From: a bacterium
GTDB lineage: Bacteria > Bacteroidota > Bacteroidia > Bacteroidales > Muribaculaceae
Reading direction: 5' to 3'
DNA: 64,000 nucleotides
Assembly (NCBI GenBank): GCA_004561555.1
Contig: SFVH01000003.1
Location: 1 to 64,000 of the forward strand
Shown: positions 26,296 through 34,797 of the stretch, piece after piece
How the letters are laid out: each line of letters opens with the position of its first letter
Numbering within the stretch: position 1 is the first letter of the stretch
Notes under the pieces: generated by a model
Told to the model about the DNA's origin: nothing
The model's input: only the letters and a program-made list of their open reading frames with translations
Databases searched by the model: none
Program-made: the position numbers and the translations under genes

Positions 26296-28164
26296 ATGAG
26301 TCGTAGTTTAAAAGTTAGGGATTTAACCCTCCGCGATGGACAACAGTCCTTGTTTGCTACTCGTATGAAACAAGAGAGCATCGACAAACTGCTCCCTCTC
26401 TACAAAGAAGCCGGTTTCTACGCTATGGAAGTGTGGGGCGGCGCAGTACCCGACTCGGTTATGCGCTATCTTGGCGAAGACCCATGGGTACGCCTAAAAA
26501 CTATCAGTGACGCAATTGGCGGTGTTTCAAAACTCACTGCTCTTTCACGCGGTCGCAACCTCTTCGGTTACGTACCCTATCCCACGAGCGTGCTTGAAGG
26601 ATTTTATAAAGAAGCCATCAAAAACGGACTTGGCATTATGCGTATCTTCGATGCGCTCAACGACCTCGACAATGTCAAAGAGTCTATCAAGCTCATTAAC
26701 GATATGGGAGGCATCCCCGACGGTGCTGTCTGCTACACTGTTGACCCGAAGAATGAAGAGCCGGAACCGGAAAAATGCTTCTTTAAGCGTCTGTTTGGCA
26801 AAAAGCCTGTAGCTCCCGAACTGATTTTCACCGACGACTATTTTGTAGAAAAAGCCAAAGGTATGGAAGCCTATGGTGCAAAAATAATCACTCTCAAAGA
26901 TATGGCAGGCTTGGTAAACCCGTTGCGTGCCGCATCATTGATTTCCAAACTCAAGGCAGCTGTTAAGGTACCTGTCGACTTCCACACCCACTGTACTCCC
27001 GGCTACGGCTTGGCATCGGTGGTAATGGCAATGCTCCATGGAGTGGATATCGTAGACACCAACATTTGGTATTTTGGCGGTGGCTCGGCAGCTCCCGCAA
27101 TCGAGCTTATATATCTGTTTGCAAAACGTATGGATATCAAGGTAGAAGTGAATATGGAAGTGGTGGGAAAAATCCGCGAGCAACTCAAGACAGTGCGCAC
27201 CGACCTTGCCGCATTCGACCTTCACAAAGGCGACTTCCCGAAAGACTTTGACCCATTGAAAGACAAGCTACCAGAAGACGTTGAAGCCCTCTTCGACAAT
27301 GCCGTGGCAGCGGCAAAAGCCGACGACGAAGCTACACTTCTCGACAACTGCCACGCTATTGAACAATACTTCAACTTCCCGAAACCCAACCTGTTGGTAA
27401 AAGAGGCTGAAGTGCCGGGCGGTATGTATTCAAATATGGTGGCTCAATTAAAATCACTCAATGCCGAAGATGTGCTCGACGATGCCATGCGCCTCATCCC
27501 GAAGGTGCGTCGCGATGCCGGCTTGGTGCCATTGGTTACTCCAACCAGCCAGATTGTAGGTAGCCAGGCTGTGAGTCTCGCCATCGACCGCAAGAAAGGC
27601 AACGCCGACTACACCACCAAGAGCAATCAGTTTATTTCACTTATCAAGGGTGAATATGGACACACTCCGGTGGCTATCTCTCCGGAATTCCGCGAACAAA
27701 TCACCGGCGATGCTAACGAGCATCCCTATGATGTGTCGACATATAAAGAACCTGCAAATCCGGTACTTAAAGAATGTGGCGACAGCAAACTCGCCGTCAA
27801 TAATCAAGAATACTTGCTTCTACAACTCCTTCCCACGGTGGCTAACGGATTTCTCAAAAAGCGTCGTGAAGAGGAATATGTAGCATCTATCCCGGAGCCC
27901 ACTCCCGAAGAAAAGGCTCGTATGGAAGAGCTCGCCGCTCCAATCACCGGTCAGTGTGAACGCGCACCGATGGGTGGTAGAGTAATCGTCGTTAACGTCA
28001 AGAAAGGTGACAAAGTGAAGAAAGGCGACCTCCTCGTGGTTTATGAGGCTATGAAGATGGAAAACGAACTCGAAGCTGAACGCGATGCCGTAGTGAAGCG
28101 TGTATTCGTACAAGTAGACGATGTGGTGGGCACTGATGCTCCTCTCGTAGAATTTGAAGATTAA
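26296..28164 (+). CDS. oadA: OadA/PycB-type biotin-dependent carboxyltransferase
   Basis: A 622-residue protein. An HMGL-like TIM barrel (residues about 5-280) opens with VRDLTLRDGQQSLFATRM, with metal-site motif FHTHCTPGYG; the carboxylase-conserved domain follows, then a linker and a C-terminal biotinyl domain with the lysine in YEAMKMENEL. This is the build of the oxaloacetate decarboxylase alpha chain or pyruvate carboxylase subunit B. A charged insert (EEPEPEKCFFKRLFGKKP) interrupts the barrel near residue 160. No biotin carboxylase or membrane beta/gamma subunit is encoded nearby, so partners must be elsewhere and the two roles cannot be separated. Confidence 0.88.
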   Translation: MSRSLKVRDLTLRDGQQSLFATRMKQESIDKLLPLYKEAGFYAMEVWGGAVPDSVMRYLGEDPWVRLKTISDAIGGVSKLTALSRGRNLFGYVPYPTSVLEGFYKEAIKNGLGIMRIFDALNDLDNVKESIKLINDMGGIPDGAVCYTVDPKNEEPEPEKCFFKRLFGKKPVAPELIFTDDYFVEKAKGMEAYGAKIITLKDMAGLVNPLRAASLISKLKAAVKVPVDFHTHCTPGYGLASVVMAMLHGVDIVDTNIWYFGGGSAAPAIELIYLFAKRMDIKVEVNMEVVGKIREQLKTVRTDLAAFDLHKGDFPKDFDPLKDKLPEDVEALFDNAVAAAKADDEATLLDNCHAIEQYFNFPKPNLLVKEAEVPGGMYSNMVAQLKSLNAEDVLDDAMRLIPKVRRDAGLVPLVTPTSQIVGSQAVSLAIDRKKGNADYTTKSNQFISLIKGEYGHTPVAISPEFREQITGDANEHPYDVSTYKEPANPVLKECGDSKLAVNNQEYLLLQLLPTVANGFLKKRREEEYVASIPEPTPEEKARMEELAAPITGQCERAPMGGRVIVVNVKKGDKVKKGDLLVVYEAMKMENELEAERDAVVKRVFVQVDDVVGTDAPLVEFED

Positions 28165-28188
28165 TCATCAGATTATTCTCATACATAT

Positions 28189-28225
28189 AAGGGGTTGCAA
28201 TTGCTGTTGCAACCTCTTGTTTTTA
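28189..28225 (+). terminator. Intrinsic terminator of the carboxyltransferase gene
   Basis: A 12-bp stem AAGGGGTTGCAA/TTGCAACCTCTT (one G-U pair) with a six-base loop is followed by GTTTTTATC. It starts 25 bases after the stop codon. Confidence 0.8.
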
Positions 28226-28388
28226 TCATACAAAACACGGCTTTTGATATTTCAATAAAAAGAATTATATTTGTGATATAAACAAATAAACATATATAAA
28301 AATAAACCGATAACAAAATAACAGCGTTTACTATTTATTCGTATGTCCTGAAAACCTGAGAAATTTTCAAGTGAATTAAAAAAAGCGA

Positions 28389-28505
28389 ATAAGTCGTGTA
28401 AACGTCTGCGTCGATTTGGCGTAGACGGACTTATCTATTTTTTAAGGCAGTCTCAGGGCCTCAGGACAAAGATAAGCGGTCTACGCCTTCTTTGTCTTGA
28501 GGCCC
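28389..28505. other. Unassigned structured intergenic element
   Basis: Two strong hairpins lie in a gap with no clear gene. The first has arms ATAAGTC/GACTTAT (28389-28395, 28428-28434) and CGTCTGCG/CGTAGACG (28403-28410, 28420-28427) and is followed by a T-run (CTATTTTTTAA). The second has a 17-bp stem from 28456 to 28472 pairing with 28489-28505, with one G-U pair. The 16-base loop of the second contains GGTCTACGCC, complementary to GGCGTAG-AC in the first hairpin, so the two can also pair with each other. It may be a small RNA with alternative folds, a regulatory leader, or an old mobile-element end. No matching family comes to mind. Confidence 0.4.
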
Positions 28506-28554
28506 CAAAGCTACTGATACAGAGAATGATAGTTTGCGCCAAATCTTTCGCTGT

Positions 28555-28713
28555 ATGAATTTCCACACTACTCCAAAGACTAATGTCAAACGCATAACCG
28601 ATATCCATATAGGCAAGATGATAGAGCAGATGCTCTTCCCCAAATTTTCTGAAGACGTGTTGATAATACGGCTGCGACTAATGAAGTCGCAGCCGTATTT
28701 TAATTATTTATGA
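28555..28713 (+). CDS. Orphan 52-codon ORF, possibly a truncated regulator
   Basis: A short ORF starting ATGAATTTCC. The middle, ITDIHIGKMIEQML, resembles the opening helix of small Bacteroidales DNA-binding proteins that begin with an IGKxIE motif, but the remainder (FPKFSEDVLIIRLRL) does not follow that family and the last codons run through a perfect terminator hairpin. It may be a decayed fragment. No promoter is obvious and expression is doubtful. Confidence 0.25.
   Translation: MNFHTTPKTNVKRITDIHIGKMIEQMLFPKFSEDVLIIRLRLMKSQPYFNYL
28665..28703 (+). terminator. Perfect 15-bp hairpin with T-rich tail
   Basis: Arms AATACGGCTGCGACT (28665-28679) and AGTCGCAGCCGTATT (28685-28699) with loop AATGA are followed by TTAATT. 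It would stop rightward transcription through the structured element, and by symmetry can also act on leftward transcripts. The remaining bases to 28824 show nothing further. Confidence 0.6.
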
Positions 28714-28824
28714 TTATCTGTTTGCGTTAGTTTTCCGGATTTAAAAACTTCTTCGTCAAATCACTTTACTTATACAAGATTGTAATCGGTGATTACAGCC
28801 GATTAAAACACCTCAACAGTCTTA

Positions 28825-29640
28825 TTACAGATATTTATCCACACCTTTTTCGCAATATACGATGCAGTTGGTTTGACGCTGTTTCCAATAAATATCGTTT
28901 TGCTCAAAATTATCCATAAACTTATCCTCATGCCATAGATGAAATGCAATCCCTGCGAATTTCATATGTCGCTTCATGACCCCTAAAGCACGAATACGGG
29001 AAAACAAGTCACTATCCTCACGTCCCCAGCCCTCAAAGTTTTCATCATAGCCGTTCACTTTCAAGAAATCGTCTTTCCAAAACGACATATTACACCCCAA
29101 AGCCATCTCCTTATTACGCCGATAGCGTGGCGCAAAAATGCCAGAAAGCACGGAAGAATGAATAGAGTTTTCCGCCCTTGAGATACCTTTTGTCCAAGGA
29201 TATATGCGGCGACTCTTCGCTTCGCGGCAAATCTTCTCGGTGAGCTGTCTTTCGATATTACACCTACCACCTTTCAGATAATATCCCGGGCGAGAGAGTC
29301 GAATGTGGTCGGCTACAAACAAAGGATGCAGCATCACATCGCCATCAATCTGAATGATATATTGACCGGAAGCCTTCGCTACCGCCTTATTGCGCATCAT
29401 TGCCAATCGGAACCCTTTATCCTCGTGCCACACATGAATCAAGGGCACAGGCGACAGCTGTTGCATCCGCTCAATCAACTTTCGAGTGTCGCTGCGCGAA
29501 CCATCATCGCCCACAATTATTTCATCAGGCAACACTTTCTGTTTAAACACACTGTCGAGACACACACTCAATGCGTCAGGCCGATTATAAGTAGAAATAA
29601 TCAGCGACACTCCAAACTGTTTTGCTTCTTGATTGCTCAT
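28825..29640 (-). CDS. Family 2 glycosyltransferase, LPS or capsule type
   Basis: A 271-residue cytoplasmic GT2 enzyme. I chose ATG 29640 (MSNQEAKQFGVSLIISTYNR) because the family pattern begins at VSLIISTYNRPDAL; the longer frame adds 19 residues without conservation. IIVGDDGSRSDT is the nucleotide-sugar motif, IQIDGDVMLHP the DxD site, and the C-terminal GWGREDSDLFSRI matches the galactosyltransferase (Glyco_transf_7C) segment. Such enzymes add a sugar to LPS core or capsule. It is divergent from gmd, which makes GDP-mannose-derived sugars, but that does not prove fucosyl transfer. Confidence 0.8.
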   Translation of the reverse strand: MSNQEAKQFGVSLIISTYNRPDALSVCLDSVFKQKVLPDEIIVGDDGSRSDTRKLIERMQQLSPVPLIHVWHEDKGFRLAMMRNKAVAKASGQYIIQIDGDVMLHPLFVADHIRLSRPGYYLKGGRCNIERQLTEKICREAKSRRIYPWTKGISRAENSIHSSVLSGIFAPRYRRNKEMALGCNMSFWKDDFLKVNGYDENFEGWGREDSDLFSRIRALGVMKRHMKFAGIAFHLWHEDKFMDNFEQNDIYWKQRQTNCIVYCEKGVDKYL

Positions 29641-29768
29641 AATTATTGCCAATTTATTTGAAGGCTTATTAAAAAATTTTCTTGTTTCAATAGGCAAAAA
29701 TTTGCTAATAATTTCATTTCAGAAATAATTATTTACATAGACAATAAATATAGAACATATTCACTATG

Positions 29769-29800
29769 CAAATATAACAAATGTGTCGCAGAAATTGCAA
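29769..29800 (-). promoter_or_regulatory. Probable promoter of the GT2 gene
   Basis: Minus-strand TATATTTG (29776-29769) with TTG at 29800-29798, spacer 21 bases. This implies a leader of about 120 bases before ATG 29640. Confidence 0.45.
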
Positions 29801-29879
29801 CACGGCAGAAGAAGAGTGTGTTTAAGCAATAAAAATTTAAAAACAAAGATATTTACTTTTTATTGCAGTCAACTTACAC

Positions 29880-29887
29880 TATCTTTG
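29880..29887 (+). promoter_or_regulatory. -7 box of gmd-fcl
   Basis: TATCTTTG matches TAnnTTTG, 16 bases before the gmd start. The transcript leader would be only about ten bases, so initiation is almost leaderless. Confidence 0.55.
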
Positions 29888-29903
29888 TAAAAAAAATTGA
29901 GAA

Positions 29904-30995
29904 ATGGGTGAGAAGCAAAAAATTGCATTAATCACAGGCATCACGGGTCAAGACGGCTCGTTTCTTGCCGAGTTTTTATTAGATAAGGGTTATGAAGTAC
30001 ACGGCATTATTCGACGTAGCTCGTCGTTTAACACCGGGCGTATAGAACATTTATATTTTGACGAATGGGTGCGCGATATGAAGCGCCGTCGCCTCATCAA
30101 CCTTCATTATGGGGATATGACCGACTCTTCGTCGCTTATACGCATCATTCAAGAACTTCAGCCAGATGAAATCTACAACCTTGCAGCACAAAGTCATGTA
30201 AAGGTGTCGTTTGAAGTGCCCGAATACACTGCCGACACCGACGCTGTGGGCACTCTCCGCCTGCTTGAGGCAGTGCGTATGCTCGGCTTGGGCGGCAAAA
30301 CCCGCATCTATCAAGCGAGCACATCGGAGCTGTTCGGCAAGGTTCAAGAGATACCTCAACGCGAAACCACACCGTTCTATCCCCGCAGCCCTTACGGCTG
30401 TGCCAAACTCTATGGCTTCTGGATAACCAAAAACTATCGCGAGAGTTATGGGATGTATGCTGTCAACGGCATCCTGTTCAACCATGAGAGCGAACGTCGC
30501 GGAGAGACGTTTGTCACCCGAAAAATCACGCTTGCCGTGGCTCGCATTGCTGCCGGACTGCAAGATAAACTCTATTTGGGCAACCTCAACGCACGTCGCG
30601 ACTGGGGGTATGCTCGCGACTATGTGGAATGTATGTGGCTGATGCTCCAACAAGACCGACCCGACGACTTTGTCATTGCTACCGGCGACGACCATTCGGT
30701 GCGCGACTTCACCGACCTGGCTTTTCGCAGAGCCGGCATCACCCTACGATGGGAAGGCGAAGGGGTAGATGAAAAAGGCATCGACATAGCTACCGGACGT
30801 GTGCTCGTGGAAGTAGACCCCAAGTATTTCCGTCCTTGTGAAGTGGAGCAGCTGCTCGGTGACCCCACCAAAGCACGCACAGTGTTGGGTTGGAATCCTC
30901 GCAAAACGACATTTGAACAACTGGTAAACATTATGGTGGACCACGATATGGCAATGATTAAAAATCACCGCCACGATAGCGACCGCCTAATATGA
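29904..30995 (+). CDS. gmd: GDP-mannose 4,6-dehydratase
   Basis: Gmd converts GDP-D-mannose to GDP-4-keto-6-deoxymannose, the first step to GDP-L-fucose. The 363-residue short-chain dehydrogenase has the NAD(P)-binding [34 protein letters not shown], the catalytic [11 protein letters not shown], the YxxxK pair in SPYGCAKLY, and [16 protein letters not shown]. Length fits the family. fcl follows by 12 bases and completes the pathway. Confidence 0.96.
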   Translation: MGEKQKIALITGITGQDGSFLAEFLLDKGYEVHGIIRRSSSFNTGRIEHLYFDEWVRDMKRRRLINLHYGDMTDSSSLIRIIQELQPDEIYNLAAQSHVKVSFEVPEYTADTDAVGTLRLLEAVRMLGLGGKTRIYQASTSELFGKVQEIPQRETTPFYPRSPYGCAKLYGFWITKNYRESYGMYAVNGILFNHESERRGETFVTRKITLAVARIAAGLQDKLYLGNLNARRDWGYARDYVECMWLMLQQDRPDDFVIATGDDHSVRDFTDLAFRRAGITLRWEGEGVDEKGIDIATGRVLVEVDPKYFRPCEVEQLLGDPTKARTVLGWNPRKTTFEQLVNIMVDHDMAMIKNHRHDSDRLI

Positions 30996-31007
30996 TAAAT
31001 AAAAACG

Positions 31008-32081
31008 ATGGAAAAAACATCAAAAATCTATGTGGCAGGGCATCGCGGGCTTGTAGGCTCTGCTATTTGGAAAAATCTCACCGAGAAAGGCTACACCAAC
31101 CTCGTGGGACGCACTCACAATCAGCTTGACCTGATGGATGCATCGGCAGTGAAACGCTTCTTCGACGAGGAGCGACCGGAATATGTGGTGCTTGCCGCCG
31201 CCTTTGTAGGTGGCATTATGGCAAACAGCATTTATCGCGCCGACTTCATCTACCGCAATCTCCAGATACAGCAAAATGTAATCGGAGAGAGTTTCCGCCA
31301 TGGCGTAAAAAAGTTGTTATTTCTCGGGAGCACTTGCATCTACCCTCGCGAAGCACCGCAACCGATCCCGGAAAATGCCCTCCTCACCTCTCCTTTGGAA
31401 TGGACCAATGAGCCATATGCTATCGCAAAAATTGCCGGCTTGAAGATGTGCGAAAGCTTTAATCTTCAATACGGCACCAACTACATCGCTGTGATGCCCA
31501 CCAACCTCTACGGACCAAACGACAACTTCGACCTTGTGAGCAGCCATGTACTGCCGGCAATGATACGCAAAATGCACCTTGCGCGCCTACTGATGGAGGG
31601 CAAGCGCGAAGCCATACGCAAAGACTTGGCGGCACGACCTGTCGGTGATGTCAATGCCACCGCAAGCGATGAGGTTATTGATGCCACACTCTCCACCTAC
31701 GGCATCACTACCAACACCCTGAAGCTATGGGGCTCCGGCAAGCCAATCCGCGAATTTCTTTGGAGCGAGGATATGGCAGATGCCTCTGTGTTTGTGATGG
31801 AGAATATCGACTTCGACCGACTGCGAGGCTCTGACAAGGAAGTACGCAACTGCCACATCAACATCGGTAGCGGACGTGAAGTGACGATAGCCCAAGTGGC
31901 TGATATGGTAAAGACCGCCGTGGGCTACAAGGGAGAAATCCTTTGGGATGCCACCAAGCCCGACGGCACAATGCGCAAGCTAACGGATGTGAGCAAGCTC
32001 CACTCGTTGGGTTGGCGACATAAGATGGAGCTCGAAGACGGTATTGCCACCCTTTATGAATGGTATGTGAGCCATCAATAA
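31008..32081 (+). CDS. fcl: GDP-L-fucose synthase
   Basis: Fcl epimerises and reduces the Gmd product to GDP-L-fucose. The 357-residue SDR has the NADPH loop AGHRGLVGSAIWKNL, LLFLGSTCIYP with the catalytic Ser, and YAIAKIAGLK with the YxxxK pair; the epimerase Cys-His region is partly visible in NLYGPNDNFD and later SSHVLPAM. It is slightly longer than E. coli WcaG because of an insert near residues 195-240, which is common in Bacteroidales. A terminator follows. GDP-fucose feeds surface glycans and O-glycosylation in this order. Confidence 0.95.
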   Translation: MEKTSKIYVAGHRGLVGSAIWKNLTEKGYTNLVGRTHNQLDLMDASAVKRFFDEERPEYVVLAAAFVGGIMANSIYRADFIYRNLQIQQNVIGESFRHGVKKLLFLGSTCIYPREAPQPIPENALLTSPLEWTNEPYAIAKIAGLKMCESFNLQYGTNYIAVMPTNLYGPNDNFDLVSSHVLPAMIRKMHLARLLMEGKREAIRKDLAARPVGDVNATASDEVIDATLSTYGITTNTLKLWGSGKPIREFLWSEDMADASVFVMENIDFDRLRGSDKEVRNCHINIGSGREVTIAQVADMVKTAVGYKGEILWDATKPDGTMRKLTDVSKLHSLGWRHKMELEDGIATLYEWYVSHQ

Positions 32082-32117
32082 CCTACGGCTCTTATTTTAA
32101 TAGACATCAAACTCATT

Positions 32118-32149
32118 ACCCGATTTTCAACCGAATCGGGTATTTTTTT
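32118..32149 (+). terminator. Intrinsic terminator of gmd-fcl
   Basis: Arms ACCCGATT and AATCGGGT with an eight-base loop are followed by ATTTTTTT. It lies 36 bases after the fcl stop. Confidence 0.85.
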
Positions 32150-32193
32150 CAATAAAAGAGCCGAAGCATAATTCAAATGAAGAGCCAAATTAA

Positions 32194-32224
32194 TTGTTAA
32201 TAACAAACAATTAATGTACCTTTG
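32194..32224 (+). promoter_or_regulatory. Promoter of the acetyltransferase-flippase pair
   Basis: TTG (32194-32196) and TACCTTTG (32217-32224) with a 20-base spacer. The acetyltransferase ATG at 32336 lies about 110 bases downstream. The pair is thus a separate unit from gmd-fcl. Confidence 0.6.
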
Positions 32225-32335
32225 CATTGCATATAGAAAACCGAAGCACAGAATGTTGCTCGGTGATTTTGTGTGTATTACCGGCTGAATTTTTGTGAAT
32301 ATGACAAGCTGATTAGAAAAACAATAAAAAGAAAT

Positions 32336-32899
32336 ATGACCAACGAAAATATACCTCCATTTCTTAGACGCTATGCAGAGCTATTTATGAGAGCTTTTGC
32401 AACATCCAAGATATATGTAAAGTTTTTAGGAGTAAAAATGGGAAAAAATTGTGCCATTTTTACAAAACATTTTTCCACAGAGCCATACCTTATTGAAATA
32501 GGCGACGATGTAGCTATAACGGAAGGTGTGTATTTGCATACACATGGAGGGGCAAGAGTAGCATGGAAAAAATACCCAAAATTTGACACTTTTGGGAAAA
32601 TAATAATAAAAAACGGAGCTTATATAGGTAGCGGAAGCCATATTATGCCGGGTGTGACAATAGGTGAAGGGGCACTTGTTGCCGCAGGCTCCATTGTGAC
32701 AAAATCTGTTCCTGACCATACTGTAGTGGCAGGAAACCCGGCAAGAGTAATCTGCACTGTTGATGATTACATAAACAAAAATCTTCCTTTCAATACAGAC
32801 ACCAGAAATATGTCATGGGACGAAAAGAAAAAATTTCTTCTATCCATGCCCGAAGAAAAATTTATAAAAAAATATGAAATGCGCGAGCGAAGGCAATAG
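32336..32899 (+). CDS. Hexapeptide-repeat O-acetyltransferase
   Basis: A 187-residue left-handed beta-helix acyltransferase. I chose ATG 32336 (MTNENIPPFLRRYAELF); upstream codons lack similarity. Hexapeptide repeats run from about residue 35 to 145, including IEIGDDVAITEGVYLHTHGG with the probable catalytic His, NGAYIGSGSHIMPGVTIGEG and VVAGNPARVI. It probably acetylates a surface-polysaccharide sugar. The flippase gene overlaps its end by 26 bases. Its sequence is richer in A and T than gmd-fcl upstream and in codons such as AAA and ATA, suggesting a different origin. Confidence 0.82.
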   Translation: MTNENIPPFLRRYAELFMRAFATSKIYVKFLGVKMGKNCAIFTKHFSTEPYLIEIGDDVAITEGVYLHTHGGARVAWKKYPKFDTFGKIIIKNGAYIGSGSHIMPGVTIGEGALVAAGSIVTKSVPDHTVVAGNPARVICTVDDYINKNLPFNTDTRNMSWDEKKKFLLSMPEEKFIKKYEMRERRQ

Positions 32900-34316
32900 T
32901 AGCAGAGCAAAAAAATTTATCACAGACATACTTGTGTATGCTATAGGCACCCTTGGAAGTAAACTTATTACTTTCATGCTTGTCCCTTTATATACCTTTT
33001 TTATTGCTGCGGAGGAATACGGCTATTACGATATCAGTTTGTCAATCACTCTCGTTTTAATGGGTGTGGTTTGTGTGCAAATGAACGATGGTATATTCCG
33101 ATTTTTAATTGATGCAAAAGACGAATCGGAAAAAAAGAATTTTATATCTTCCGTTTATTCGATTTTGTTTCGTAACTACCTTATTCTGTGTGGCATAGCA
33201 TACGTCTTGTCATTATTTTTTACCATCCCTTATTTATGGGTGATGGTGATATTGTTAATACTGATGGGACTATATGAAATACAAACAAATATTTATCGCG
33301 GCATAGGTCTCAACAAATACTTTGCCATAGCAGGCATACTTACGTCTTTTTTGCTCTTTGCCCTCGTGCTGATATTTGTGGTATGGCTCAAAATGGGTAT
33401 TATGGGCATTTTTATTGCGCATATCTTGGCACGCATCTTATCGTTGTCAATAATAGAGCTCAAACTCGGAGTGCTGAAAACCTATCTTTCAATCAAAAGC
33501 ATCAGCTCCGCTACAAGCAGCAAGCTACTGAAGTACAGTTTTCCTCTTATGATAAACGGACTCTGCTGGTGGGTTATAAATAGCAGCAACAAGGTGTTTA
33601 TTAGCAACTATATAGGTCTTGAAGAAAACGGCAAGTATGCTGTTGTCGTGAAATTTGCCTCCATTCTTATGATTTTGTCAACGATTTTCTACAAAGCATG
33701 GCAGGAAAACGCACTCCAACAATATCATTCTCCCGACCGGAATAAGTTTTTCTCTTCCATTTTTAACACCTTTGTCTATGGGATGTGTTTTTTGGTAATG
33801 GTATTTTGTTTCGTACTGAAGATTTTCTATCCGTGGATTGTTGATAGCAACTACTCAGACAATATCATATACCTATATCCACTGGTATTTTCATCAATGA
33901 TTTATTGCATAAACACGTTTTTCGAACTCGGCTACCAATGTTCGCACAATACGGCACGCTCCATGCCAAGCATTATGATAGCGGGCGGGGTGAACTTAAT
34001 AGGCAATTTTGTTCTCATCAAATTTTTCGGCACATTCGGAATTATTGCAAGCTCAATTATCTCATTTAGCATTCTTCTGATTTATCGCGCCATTGAAACT
34101 CGTAGATACTTCACAATTAACATATCGCTCAAGTCATGGCTGATGTTCGCATTTGTGATAGCAAGCGGAGTGACATTCTATTTCACGGAAAGCCTTCTTT
34201 CAAACATTGTATATCTGTTAATTATAATATCTGTTTCTTTGATTTTCATGCCTGCTGAAATAAGAAATAAGGTGCTTGCAATGCACGGCTCTATCATTAA
34301 AAAATTTAAGAAATAA
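32874..34316 (+). CDS. Wzx-type polysaccharide flippase
   Basis: A 480-residue MATE-like (polysaccharide biosynthesis, MOP superfamily) membrane protein with about twelve to fourteen helices. It begins with a short polar tail and then DILVYAIGTLGSKLITFMLV and LYTFFIAAEEYGYYDISLS, as in O-unit or teichoic-acid flippases. It would move lipid-linked glycan units across the inner membrane. It overlaps the acetyltransferase gene by 26 bases. No Wzy polymerase or glycosyltransferase is adjacent, so the glycan cluster is incomplete here. AT-rich composition matches the acetyltransferase. Confidence 0.85.
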   Translation: MKCASEGNSSRAKKFITDILVYAIGTLGSKLITFMLVPLYTFFIAAEEYGYYDISLSITLVLMGVVCVQMNDGIFRFLIDAKDESEKKNFISSVYSILFRNYLILCGIAYVLSLFFTIPYLWVMVILLILMGLYEIQTNIYRGIGLNKYFAIAGILTSFLLFALVLIFVVWLKMGIMGIFIAHILARILSLSIIELKLGVLKTYLSIKSISSATSSKLLKYSFPLMINGLCWWVINSSNKVFISNYIGLEENGKYAVVVKFASILMILSTIFYKAWQENALQQYHSPDRNKFFSSIFNTFVYGMCFLVMVFCFVLKIFYPWIVDSNYSDNIIYLYPLVFSSMIYCINTFFELGYQCSHNTARSMPSIMIAGGVNLIGNFVLIKFFGTFGIIASSIISFSILLIYRAIETRRYFTINISLKSWLMFAFVIASGVTFYFTESLLSNIVYLLIIISVSLIFMPAEIRNKVLAMHGSIIKKFKK

Positions 34317-34547
34317 TATGATCGTCACATACTTGATTTGACTATATCGACAGGCGAGTTTGTGTGTTGAACATTTGTTTTGGTCCTTTGCTGATATCAT
34401 ATACCTACAATAAAAGACCGCAAGGAAAAAGTATCTTATTAAAGAATAATTGCCCGAATAATAGCTCAATAATTTCACCATTTTTAAAATGGCAAGCTTG
34501 TTTAAATGAAAGAGCCATGACGACAACGCAAAATTTTTTATAAATCG
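34317..34547. other. Intergenic spacer, no gene seen
   Basis: This AT-rich stretch between the flippase gene and the tRNA promoter has many stops in all frames. The only structure noted is a 7-bp palindrome CCATTTT-T-AAAATGG at 34478-34492. No T-run follows, so I do not call a terminator. Confidence 0.4.
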
Positions 34548-34578
34548 TTGGCACTATAAAAAAAAGTGATTACCTTTG
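34548..34578 (+). promoter_or_regulatory. Promoter of tRNA-Gln
   Basis: TTG (34548-34550) and TACCTTTG (34571-34578) with a 20-base spacer, close to the full consensus. The tRNA begins 17 bases after the -7 box. Confidence 0.7.
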
Positions 34579-34594
34579 CAAAACAAAAGGAAAT

Positions 34595-34665
34595 TGTCCA
34601 GTGGTGTAATGGTAGCACTTCGGATTCTGGTTCCGCCTGTGAGGGTTCGAGTCCTTCCTGGACAA
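34595..34665 (+). tRNA. tRNA-Gln (anticodon CTG)
   Basis: A complete cloverleaf of 71 bases. Acceptor arms TGTCCAG and CTGGACA pair fully, the D stem is GTG/CAC, the anticodon loop is TTCTGGT giving CTG, and the T arm is GAGGG-TTCGAGT-CCTTC. The anticodon stem TCGGA/TCCGC has one mismatch at 27-43 (T-C). CCA is not encoded. It has its own promoter and terminator. Confidence 0.93.
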
Positions 34666-34668
34666 CAA

Positions 34669-34719
34669 AAGCATCTCTTAAATGTGCTGATTTCAGCAAT
34701 TAAGAGATGCTTATTTTTT
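34669..34719 (+). terminator. Intrinsic terminator of tRNA-Gln
   Basis: A 13-bp perfect stem AAGCATCTCTTAA/TTAAGAGATGCTT (34669-34681 and 34700-34712), with a smaller TGCTGATTTCAGCA hairpin in its loop, is followed by ATTTTTT. Confidence 0.85.
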
Positions 34720-34741
34720 GTCAATATGATATAAGCGTAAT

Positions 34742-34773
34742 AAAAAAGGCACCCCACCATAGGTGAGATGCCT
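34742..34773 (-). terminator. Intrinsic terminator of rpsA
   Basis: On the minus strand AGGCATCTCACC pairs with GGTGGGGTGCCT through ten Watson-Crick and two G-U pairs around loop TAT, followed by TTTTTTA. The same DNA has two A-C clashes when read rightward, so it works in the rpsA direction only. It lies 25 bases past the rpsA stop. Confidence 0.75.
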
Positions 34774-34797
34774 CAATATTTGGCTGATAATCAGTGA

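Noticed and set aside
28461..28643. 60-codon minus-strand ORF over the structured element
   Set aside because: Runs through the 17-bp hairpin, which explains the sequence constraint better than coding.
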